A stretch of 64,000 nucleotides of DNA from Onchocerca lupi (taxonomy: Eukaryota > Nematoda > Chromadorea > Rhabditida > Onchocercidae). Below are positions 28,901 through 39,093 of the stretch, in pieces. The notes beneath the pieces are model-generated. The model was not told where the DNA came from. It did no database searches and saw only the letters and a program-made list of their open reading frames with translations. The first letter of the stretch is position 1. Each line of letters begins with the position of its first letter. The translations under genes were made by a program, and so were the position numbers. The stretch is from contig JAOVVO010000089.1 in NCBI GenBank assembly GCA_028564675.1, positions 114,922 through 178,921 on the forward strand. Reading direction: 5' to 3'.

Positions 28901-29404
28901 CTTTGCAATTACTACAATAATCTAAAACTTTTGCAGAACAGTTGGCATCAATTTCCTGACCAGTAGTTAAAGCGATGCTTTCTAATACAGTTTAGAAATG
29001 AGAAACGTAGAGGTAAATATTGCCTAGTATAAGGACGTGCTATACAAAGAATTTTCCTTATCTTAATTTTTCTCAATTTTTTTTCTGTTATAAGAAAGAT
29101 TAGTATAACTTACCCATGCAACTGTGAAAGTATTTTTGAAAATGCAAAATATATTCATCGATAAAAACAATATGACACAGAATTTGCCTATAAACTTCGC
29201 ATATCGTTTCACTTCGTTTTTTGTTTACTAATTTTACTTATTTGATTAAATAAGTAATCGGAACAAGATGCAGACTCATCATGTATTCTGATATATTTTT
29301 TCTAAAATATCAAAAAATTTCAAATTTTAAAGCTAAAACATACAAAAACTCACCCATTCTTATAGCACCACTGTTAGTATTAATGCAATCAACCGCAATG
29401 AAAG
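25993..29404 (-). CDS. Type I membrane protein with furin-like site, about 12 exons
   Basis: Minus-strand exons in order: 29369-29404 (doubtful), 29238-29301, 29007-29039, 28929-28981, 28744-28847, 28477-28494 (18 nt, doubtful), 28268-28429, 27887-27970, 27650-27779, 27460-27529, 26164-26190, 25993-26096. Every junction agrees in phase and gives about 295 aa. The possible first exon is hydrophobic (LRLIALILTV) like the end of a signal peptide, but no ATG was found, so the 5' end is incomplete. The ectodomain has scattered cysteines, helical stretches and a basic KKERRKRQ that fits a furin-type cleavage site. One strong membrane helix follows (about 24 residues, 27650-27779), then a basic anchor (WKNLRYHWRK). 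The tail ends acidic (SEHDEIDWSSEE). I do not recognise the family. The TM, tail and RRKR exons are the most secure. Confidence 0.6.
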
Positions 29405-30820
29405 CTATCGATTAAAAACAATGCAATAATTTCATCTCATCTGATCATCATCTATACATATGATTTCGACAAAATTTGTATTTTTGAAAAAATTGCCAAG
29501 CAACAAAAAAGTGACATGGTCATGATCCATTCATTTGAATTTCAATACTGAATCAATTTCATTTTCAAACCAGTTGATTTCGGTCTGAATTAAGTAACAG
29601 TTATTATTCTGCAAGAAATCATTTCAATTTTTAACTTTCATACGGTTAAGCAATGTTAATATAATTATATAGACATGTAGTAAAATTTAGATCCATAATT
29701 ATGAATGAAAAGTGGTTTATAAATTATAATAATGTATCAAGATGTGATGGAAAGAAATAATTAATTGAAGAAAACTTTGTTACTATTACGATATCAGCCT
29801 AGAAATGAATCTGGGGACGGCAAATATAAAAGTAAGGGTTCAAATGGAATAAAATTAGTAAATTGATGCCAGCTGTTTTATAACAATTTTAGATTATTGG
29901 AAGTGTAAAGGATTTACACATGTATAGAAAACAATAAATACATATTTTGGTGAAAATGAAGTGATTTTTGAGATATCTGAGTGATTTATTTAACTTTTTT
30001 CAATTTTCAATGGGAAAATTAGTGCACAAATTTTAGGAGTTTCTTATTTTAGGAGTTTTTTCTTTTTTTTTTTAACTACTTTACAAATAATTGTACATAG
30101 ATTTTGATTGCCATGGTACTGCATAAATCTTTTTTTTTTTGCTTCTCTTCACTAACGGATATTAATAAGAACATGTTTTTTTAATTTTCTTTGGCTTAAT
30201 TATGTCAAGATTGTGATATGACTTGAGTTATTTATAATTCTGATATTTCTCGGATTTAAAAATGAATTAATAAATTCGTATATCACCTCAAATTCGTATA
30301 TGTACAAGTTGTTTTAATTCTGACGGATTTCAAATAGTGATGAAAAAGCATCTATGTAAATAAACTATGATGTTCCTCAATACGATGTAATCAAAATGTT
30401 GATAAGTCAACAATTCTTAATATAAATCCATTTTGAATCATTCGATATTGGAATGTAGGAATCGAAAAACTCAATCTCTAGTTTACGAAAAAAAAGTTTG
30501 TTTTTATGCTTGATCCATTTCAGGAATAATTTCGAGTATGTTGCAACTCGCTTGACATCATAAAAAATAGTGAAGGATGATGAGATGAATCTATAAACTT
30601 AAATCAGTTTGAAAACCTTAAATCTTCTTCGGATTATGCGAAGACAAAACATTCGTTCAAGGTTTCGATGCATTATGTTTAATTCGAATATGCTATAAAA
30701 AATGTCATTTTTAATTTTCAGCACAATTTCCTTTCCAATATATAAATTTTAAACATATTTTCAATATATATAAAATTCATGAATGAATTTTTAAAATTTT
30801 ATCACGTGCATATCCTTCTT
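29405..30820. other. Intergenic stretch, nothing recognised
   Basis: AT-rich sequence between two minus-strand genes. It should contain the missing first exon of the membrane protein at its low end and the 3' UTR of the next gene at its high end. A short imperfect duplication (TTTTAGGAGTTT) occurs near 30031-30060. Confidence 0.4.
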
Positions 30821-33800
30821 TCATTCTTCTGATTCATCCAGCTCTCTGCATTGTGTCTTCATCAATTCTTTTACTCCAGGTGAAACAGCCCCAGTGGTAC
30901 TCGTTTTAGCATAAATTTCTAGATGATTTTTACCTTTCCATATCAAAGCACATTTGAATTCAGGATCATTTTTTATCAAGAATTTTGCAATTTTATCTAA
31001 GCAGTCATGAACTTTTGACAGTACCACGTAGGGCAATGGTTTAATTAGTTTAGAAATGTCCGATAGAGCGTTCAGTGCTGGTTTTCCAAAATCGCCATTT
31101 CCTTTGAACCAGCCGACAATCTCCTACAGAAGGTTTATTTTATAAATATTTCAGCTCAATATCGCAATATATTTCTTATTCAGACGTTATTCAAATTTGT
31201 GTAAAATCGTGATGTTGGATTTATTATTCTCACAGCCTGTTTCGCTCATAATTGATTTACAAACCTGATCTGCAGCAGTGAAAAACATTTGTGCCCATGT
31301 GAAGAATGGAAATCCAGCACCTTGTGGATAAGTTGTCAACAGTTGTAACGGAATATTCCGTGGCACTTCACCAAATTCCATATATGAAATTACATTATTT
31401 TCATTGAACTTCTCTTTTTTTGGCTCCGACTCGCCTTCTTTCTCCAAATGGTTGTCGCTGCAACATGAATGATTCAACGACCAAATGGATTAAAACATAT
31501 ATTTCGTAAATTTTTTTCAACCTAGAAAAACGCATTCATTTCATTCACTATTTTCTTCATCAACATTTTTGTTCAGCTTGTATATTGGTTGATTTAGAAT
31601 TTTGCAATTTTAATTTATAGTTTCGAAATTTTCCAGATTGGAGGATAGGGATTTTGCATATCCAAATTGGAGGATAGAGAGCTTGGTAAGATATGTTCTT
31701 AAATAAATATTTACTTAGCTTACAGCTCTTAAAAACACTGCTTTTAAAAATTTTCAGGATATCTTAGAATAATCCTTGTGCTAAAACTAGATGAAAAATC
31801 TTCTTATTTTTAATTTTCATATCATCATAATTTTAAATCGATAAAGAAAATGAAAGATTTCTGGGAGATTATTAGATCATTGAAATTAAAAGTAAGACGT
31901 ATGAAAGAACCAGGTTTAAAGTTTTTAAAAGGTGAAACTTCAAATTTTGAAGTTTCTTTCTTAGTGCAATCTCTTGCAATCTATCCTTGAAAGTTTATTT
32001 GTTGTTTCTATTCTCAGGTCAAATTTAATTTTTTCATGAATAAAATAATTGCAATACTGAAATAAACCCAGCAAAACTGTAAAATTCTTACCTTTGCATT
32101 TTCACAGCAGCATAATCAGCGCAGTCAACTTCGAATCGTACCAGTAATTTGAATTGGCCAAATTGATAAGAAATGAGCTGGAAAAATGGACCACTAGTGA
32201 ACTTTGATCTCGCTTTCGTCATTTTTCGTTTCAGTGCTTGATCAAATGTTACATGACCAATTTCCATGAGATCTGATGCTTCCATCCTAAAAAATGCTGT
32301 CGTTATAGCTAGCTCTAATATAAAGTTGCACAAAACTTTAAATTTGGAAATTTTTTAAAAACAGAAGAATTTCTAGAGAAGGAGGACAGATTCTATTTCT
32401 AATTTTTTTTCCATTTTTTTTTTTTACCAATAATTGAACTTTTTGTCACGAATTATTGCTGTAGAAAAAAAATGAAAAAACAGGCTTATAAACAATGCCA
32501 TCATATTACTTTATAATATACTGATCGTAGTTCTAAAATGAGCTCAGAAAATTAGCAAGTGAAATTATTTTAATATAGAGCTATTAGTTTATAAAAATGC
32601 TTTTGATGAAATTCGATCAAAATGAGCCCTGTTATTAATTAATAGAATCATAAAAAATTGAAGTAGACAAAAATTTAATTCAGATCCGTTTAGCGGTTTT
32701 AGAAGTGACTCTCTCTATGCTAATTACCTCGTTAATAAAACGGTTTTCCCCACTCGTTCTGCATCAATTCGAAACAATCCATCACCAGCTTCCTGCGCAA
32801 AAGCGAACAATTTTTGCAAGTTTACAGCATCGGTGATAAAGTTGTAGTCATTGAAATTAATTGGTTTCTTCGCTTTTGTTGTTGTATAATGTGCAGCTAA
32901 TATCGCTGTATCTAAGGGACCAGTTGGAATCTGCAGGACATTGATATAAGTTGATTAAAACTTAACGCTTCCATTAATAAACAACTATAGGATATGACGC
33001 ACTACTGGCATTTTCAGGTGGAGTGCCGATTTCATCTTGATCTGTAATCTAATTGTCAAATTAGCAGCTTTCTATCAATCCAGCAAATCTTCTATCAATA
33101 ACAGTAAAGTTGGTTTCAAGCCAAAAATTATGTTTTTTGAACAGTGGCTAGGAAGAATCCATGATTTGTAAAGTTGAAAGACAATAAACTTCAGTGATGC
33201 CTCATAAATAACAAGAGTAAAGCTCCTGTTAACTGATTCTTGCAAATATAAAGGTTCTTATATGTATTAAAAAAATACAAAATTTAAACATAGATTCTAT
33301 TTAAATCTCTTATGCTCTTTCAATGGATAAAAAGCAAACTTTTAAGTGATTAACATCGTATATAATCACACCGTGATCTTGTTGTAATTTGCCACCTGCC
33401 CAGTAGAAAGATTCCAAAGGCATACCGGGCATCTAAATAAAAATGAGCTTTAAGTTTTAGTCGTTAATCATGACTGAATCACCAGCAGTCTAATCGGATA
33501 TTGAAAGATGGCATCATTCATTGTAAAATCAGAACTTCTATAAAATTAATTGAAGTTTTAATGGAGTTTTACGTTCAAAGAATTTGATAAATAAGTCTTT
33601 TTCTTGCAATATATATTTGTAATTTATTAAATCATAATATATAAAAGTTGTGACTTGCTTTCAAGAAAAAGATAGAGGGAAAACTGAAAAAATTGTTCTG
33701 TAAATATCACGCATGCGGTAAATTAGAAATTAGCTAATTTCTAATTGAGTAACAACAAACTTATTTCTTCCAAATCAAGTTTTTTATTTATAAGAAATGA

Positions 33801-33976
33801 TAAAAACTGACAATGATGGTAGGTGTTTCGTCATTCAAATACCATTGATATGAGCCGATTCTTTCGACAAATTTCGTGGACGTTGGCCCACCTTTTCCAG
33901 ATAAATTAACAAGCGGTAAAAGGCCATATGGTTCCTCTTCCAAGCCATCAAATAACCAAAATCCTTCAGCTGACAT
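30821..33976 (-). CDS. 391-aa conserved protein resembling a fungal 'GGPP synthetase-like' family
   Basis: Exons (minus strand): 33812-33976, 33372-33432, 32986-33041, 32728-32930, 32092-32286, 31265-31457, 30821-31123. All phases agree and the start is the only ATG at the head of the first exon, after acceptor cttttaag. No signal peptide or membrane helix is seen. Visible blocks are TPTIIMPGMPL, DYNFITDAVNLQKLF, FRIDAERVGKTVLLTR, LISYQFGQFKLLVRFEVD, VPRNIPLQLLT and GFPFFTWAQMFF. This order (PG.P, then D..NL.KL, FRI..E..G.T.L..R, Y..G...LVRFEVD) matches my memory of a mainly fungal family often labelled geranylgeranyl pyrophosphate synthetase, although the DDxxD motif of real prenyl synthases is absent here. 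The name should therefore not be used for function. The C-terminus is acidic (ELDESEE). The molecular role is unknown. Confidence 0.85.
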
Positions 33977-34837
33977 TGCTTAAAAGCCGAAGGCTTGCTT
34001 GTCTTGATCCTTAACGATTATATGCCACAAGCTAAAATTCTGTCGTTCATCCTTACCCCGTTGAAAAGCATTTTATTTAAAATTTTACTAGACTAGCTTT
34101 TGTTGAAAAAACGACTTGAGAATTGAAGTTGGAGAAAAAAAAATTTAAGTGCATTGTGTATGTGAAAATATTGCATAAATAAAAAATTCGCAGTATAAGA
34201 TCTGTCATATCATGTCTCCTTATGTGAATTCGTCTTTCTGTAGCTCTCTTATGGCCAATCACATAACTTTTTCCCAATTTCAACAATATTTTCTTCAAAA
34301 TATCAATCAAAAGCTTTCCAAGTTTTTCTTCTTGAATCACTCACTACAATGTATTTTCGAAATATCACTTGCTCAGCAAAATAAATAAGCTAACACAGCA
34401 AAAAATAAGCAAATAAAGGTATCAACTCGTAATAATTGATGATCTGAATCTAATCCTAACATTCTCAAAGAATGTGAAAATTCGAAAATTTTTAAAACAA
34501 AAAACAAAAAAAAAAACCAATTAATTGTTTCCTTTACAGTTTCCAAATAAGAGTAAAATACAATTTCCAATAATTGTCTAGATATAGCAAATATTCCTAT
34601 ACAAATCAATTCAAATTTGAAATAAACAATGCATAAAATTTGGTTTCAATTATTAAAAGATTTAAGTATTATTTCGTTTCTTTTTCTCTATTCTTACAGT
34701 GACCTTGAAATTCAAACTTGCATCCGAAATGAATCTACTTTAGCTTAATTAATTGACTTTACTGAGAACTTCCCACCAAAACCACATCAAGTAAACGATG
34801 AAGTTTAAAAAAATAAAGACAAAGATTAGATATTACC

Positions 34838-34987
34838 ACAGCTATCAGTTGTAGCAGCTTCAGGAACAACGCTGTGGCTGAGCAAATGTTACAGCTGTCC
34901 ATTGGTACTTCCTCTTCCTCCCATTCTTCCTTCAACTAGTGGGCTGATGACGATAGCGAAGATGATAACGATGATGATGATGATCAT
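34838..34987 (-). other. Possible 5' untranslated exon with a short signal-peptide-like ORF
   Basis: A GC-richer minus-strand block ends in a donor (gtaata, from 34837 down). It could be a non-coding first exon of the 391-aa gene, whose start exon at 33976 has its own acceptor. Inside it, 34889-34987 encodes 32 aa that begin with a run of Ile and Val (ATC triplets from a GAT/ATC repeat) and end GRMGGRGSTNGQL. That could be a tiny secreted peptide, but it may equally be a by-product of the triplet repeat. Confidence 0.3.
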
Positions 34988-37879
34988 TATGATTGCGGTT
35001 GAAGGCGATCGATCTTATCTCTCCAGCTCGAGTCTTTGCTGATTGCTTTCTACGTTATAAAGCTACTGCCATGAATACAAATGTTGCGTTTGAAAAATCG
35101 AAAGATCGAAAGATTCGCTCATTTGTTGGCAAGCAAACAAAGAAAAGTTAAACTTTGACTTCAATTTGAATAAAAAAATGAAATTGATTAAAGGCAATCT
35201 GCTCGAAACACGTCTCACACAAGATTATTATATCTTCCACTTTTAAATCCTTTGCAAATCCATGGTAACTATTGTTACATATTGCTGCAATGAGATCACA
35301 TTCTTCGTTAATTTTGAAACTTTCCCGAATATTCATAATAAAATAATCACATGCTGAATCAAATGCTTATCTAGTCAGATAATATGTAGATATTCAGCTG
35401 ACGTTACAGTCTATGATATGTAATCGAGAATAGCATTCATTGTTGTGCCTCACAAACAGTTTCATCTAATCGCTGATTGCAAAATAGATTCATTTTCGCT
35501 TTGGAAAAAACCTTACAAATAGAAAGGCACAAAAATTATATAATGGTGAAAATTCATTTTCATCGTTTTAAAATATAAATAACTCTATAGTTAATGAAGT
35601 GATACATTACGACATTCCGTTATCTCTCATCACTAGCATTTCTTGGAATTCTCGGAATTTCAAATATACTATGCGACCAAACTATCGTTATATTATTCTT
35701 CCTTTATAAAGTCCTTGCTATTAAACTAACATTGGATATAACAATGTAATAAATATCTAGTTGGCACTTGTCTGAAGCAGAGATGCAAACTGCGAAGGTA
35801 AGAAAAATAATAAGATCACAGCGAAATTATTCTTGAATTTCGTAAACTTTTTTTTTAATTGGAAGATTCAAACGACTTCTCATTTCCATAAATATTTGTC
35901 TGGATCTGTTTGATGGAGAATCAATCGCAGACTAATATCGAACACTCAATATTATGCTGAAAACTGAAAAATTTGCAATCTCGCAACTTTGATTGTATTT
36001 TAATAAATGCATTCTGAATGATCGTAGCATTTAGTATCATCCAATATATATATGATTTTAAAGACATTATTTCTAATAATGAAAAATACTCTTCATTTCC
36101 ACTGTTTTTTTTTCCATCATGATAAAATCAAGTTTCTTCTATTCAGATTCCTGTTTACAGTCGAATTTGAACATAAAAAGCTTAATTTTCGCTCAACTGA
36201 TCTTTTTAAAGATTTTCAAGCATTTTCGTATGGTTCGTAAAAGTGAACATGAATAAATTTTTAAAAAAATTAAAATTATACAATTTGCCTCTTGGCAAAA
36301 TTATTTTCTACGGAAATATATTTCGATACGCCTTGTCTCATTATATTTTAAAAGAATCTTGAAAGATTTTTGAGTTATTTTTCAAAATTTCTTGGGAAAA
36401 AGTGAGACTGCAACAAAACTACTTATAACGTTTTTTTAAGTTAAAACAGGCAGGACATATAGTTCAATATCGTAAATTTACAAAATACCCGTCATTAAAT
36501 CCAAATGTACATCAAAAGAAAATAATTACTGCAGGCGAATTCAAAATTTATACAGAAATAAAAAAAGATGTTTTAGACAAATTTTCTATTCAAATTATTC
36601 TGAAAAAAGACAGGTATCCTGAATTACAAAAATGATTGATATGTTATGTTAGTATATTGAATTTGATAATTTTTAGAATTCATTTCCACTTTTCGAAGTT
36701 TGAGTATTCTTTCACCGATCACTGCTACGAAAAAATTGCGTGAACATAGTGTAGCAATCATATTTTGTTTACGTGATTTTATTTCCAAATTAGTTTTTGT
36801 TTACCTGATATATTGTTTTTGTAAATTTTGATAATCGTAGTTGATTTGCCGATTATATATCTGTAATTATTTGTGCAAAATATTATGAAAGACGGGAATT
36901 TCAGCTTAAAAAATAATTTTAGCTTTTTTACTGACCACGATGTCTTGGTAACCAAAAAATAACTTCTAAAGCATAGCAGTGTAAAAAAGTGCAAACTTGG
37001 TCTGTTTTATGTGGCCAATTTAGTACCAAACTGTAGCAAAAAATTATACGAAATTGTCAACTGCTAACTCATTGGAGAAATATCTAGATTATTACAATAC
37101 TGCATGATAAATCGATGGACTGACCTGGAAAAAGAAAAAAAATATTATATGTTGGGAATGTGGATGAGGAATAGCTGCTGGAAGCTGGTAAAATAGAATC
37201 CGGAAAGACAACACCAACGGATTCCATCTGCTCTACGATTTACAGCAACTGAATCACCGGGTTGTACGTTTGGAGAACAGGCATCTGATGAGCCACCTTT
37301 ATACATCCATATATTATAAAGAATTCCTCCATCTACTCAATCTATTATTGTTAGACTAAAGAAGAATACCTGGAAATATTTGTAAACGTGCAAATTTTTG
37401 TATTTTCAAGGGGAAACGAATGTGATAAAGGAAGATGATAGTCCTCATCATCGACATCTTGATCGCGTAGCTGACATCTTCAAAACTTCTCTACAAAACG
37501 ATATGCAGTGGAATCAAGAAACTATGTGATTTATACACGCATTTCATCATTCCTCACGGATTACCGTCATCTATCATCCACAATCGTCATCTTTATGTCA
37601 CGTCACATCATGTCATCACCAGCAGTTACTTTCGTGCTTAATACGGTACTTGCCTTCCCTTATGTAATGCCACCAAATTTTTCACTCCCGTTACAACAAT
37701 CAATCGACCAATCGCCGCCATGTCTGAAAGACAACAACAGAAATTTGAAGAGACAAGTAACAAATCCACCAACCATCATGCATGGACGAGATAGTGTTCT
37801 TTTTTTCTCTGCACTTTAACTTTATCAACTGATCGATCATTGGATGCTCAATGAAATGAATATTCACAGAGATGGGTGG
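34988..37879. other. Intergenic stretch with a GC-richer end
   Basis: From 34988 to about 37100 I see only AT-rich sequence. From 37140 the composition becomes clearly more GC-rich. Open frames there include 37150-37340 on the minus strand (63 codons, CxPN..PGDSVAVNRR) and about 37474-37819 on the plus strand (115 codons, Pro-rich in the middle, no ATG at its head). Neither has firm splice support. They may be chance frames in a promoter-like island that leads up to the small RNA candidate. Confidence 0.35.
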
Positions 37880-37890
37880 CGGTGTCTAAT

Positions 37891-37958
37891 CTATATACAG
37901 GGCCTTGTCCAAGACCCGGGGAACAATTTTTGGCTGTCTCCTCAGGAGGGGAGGCACG
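37891..37958 (+). ncRNA. Candidate SmY or SL-like small nuclear RNA (Sm site plus hairpins)
   Basis: A perfect Sm-binding site (AATTTTTGG) lies at 37925-37933. Just after it, 37936-37943 pairs with 37948-37955 over 8 bp (9 with the flanking U-A) around an AGGA loop. Just before it, 37900-37906 pairs with 37911-37917 (GGG/CCC and CUU/AAG with one mismatch). Hairpin, Sm site, terminal hairpin is the architecture of nematode SmY RNAs, which work with trans-splicing, and of the 3' part of SL RNAs. No spliced-leader sequence precedes it, so SmY is favoured. The 5' end is not defined; SmY RNAs are usually 70-90 nt. The surrounding DNA is GC-richer than the window. The structure is seen; the identity is inferred. 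Confidence 0.45.
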
Positions 37959-38225
37959 TTATTGCGCAGCGGTCAAGCCGGCATTTTAGTTTTGACGTGA
38001 AATATTATTTTGGTAACGATTGCCGCAGTTTTGTACTAAGTGGCAGTTTATGAGTGAGCAGATATGACTTGTCATAGTTGGGATGGTTAAGTAGTAGTCA
38101 TTCCTGCCATATTACCATACTTAGGTTTTTAATTGTTGGTCCTGAAACTTACGAAACAAAATGCCATTAGACGAATATTGTTTTACCTTGTAATTTAATC
38201 TCACTAAAATAAAAAAGAGCCAAAT

Positions 38226-39093
38226 TTACCAAAATATCAAAATAAATAACCGCTGCAACACCGAATGAAGCATGATGAAGGCGAACCAGTTTGGAAACAC
38301 TACAATCGTGTCAATGAGGTTGACAGCAACAGGTATAAATGAGTGGAATATTTCCTGTAACATTTCTTTCTTCTTTGAATCCAAAGTCAGAGCACGTAAA
38401 ATTATTCTTCTTTTGGCCCTGCTCTCATTGTCAACATTTTGTTGTACTTGTGTGTCTCCATGTATTATGCCAATTGCATCTTAGATGTGCCTTCAATTTA
38501 GCCTGTCAGCTAGATGATGTTGTAATCAAATTTGCTAAGAGGTAGGCAATAATTTATATTGATTTGGAATGAAAATTGGAAGGCAAAGGGTAAAATTTGG
38601 AGAGATGTATAGATTTGAGACTTATATTTTGACAATTGAAACACTTAGGTTCATTTCACTTCAATATTTTTTATACTTAGGATGAGAAGTAAAACACTGT
38701 GCACAGATGAATCCGAAAAAAAGTGTTAATCTAGGTCATGTAAATCCAAGACTATACCATTATATACTCATGAAAAGTAAAAAATTTGATCTATAAAAGA
38801 ACAAATATATTTTTAAATTAGGGATTTAATTGCTTTTCACTATCTTTAATTGCGATGAATAAATTTCGATCCAATCAAAAGCTGAGCATTAATTGATTAA
38901 TGCTTATAATTTGATTAAAATTACTCACGAAAATGATCCATTTTCTGGCTGAAAATAATTTACCAGATTCTGTGTACAGGCTGAAAATGATAAGTGACAT
39001 GCTAATAAACTGTAGAATAAGCGTTAACCAAATCCACCAGCCTAATTTGCTGCCGGATGCTGCCAATATGACTAGCAACAATACTAATAATAA
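38226..39093 (-). CDS. Partial polytopic membrane protein, unrecognised
   Basis: Exon 38929-39093 (minus) has a good acceptor (tttttgcag) and donor (gtgag). It encodes two hydrophobic helices (LLLVLLLVILAASG and WIWLTLILQFISMSLIIF) joined by GSKLGWW. A second minus-strand open block, about 38226-38480, ends in a stop and encodes a charged helix (ESRAKRRIILRALTLDSKKK) followed by hydrophobic residues (FIPVAVNLIDTIVVF). The junction between the two does not resolve cleanly, so a small exon may be missing, and the plus strand is also open over 38272-38545. The two-helix exon is secure as coding. The second block is weaker. A MARVEL- or receptor-like four-helix protein is possible, but nothing in the sequence proves it. 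Confidence 0.45.

Noticed and set aside
28848..28928. Read-through of the intron with a Cys-rich frame (LDYCSNCKECK)
   Set aside because: It looks coding but meets an in-frame TAG just before the next exon; removing it as an 81-bp intron restores a clean phase 0 join.
37925..37955. Reading the Sm-site RNA as SL RNA or U4
   Set aside because: No spliced-leader sequence or 5' donor lies upstream, and the U4 5' stem and U6-pairing sequences are absent.
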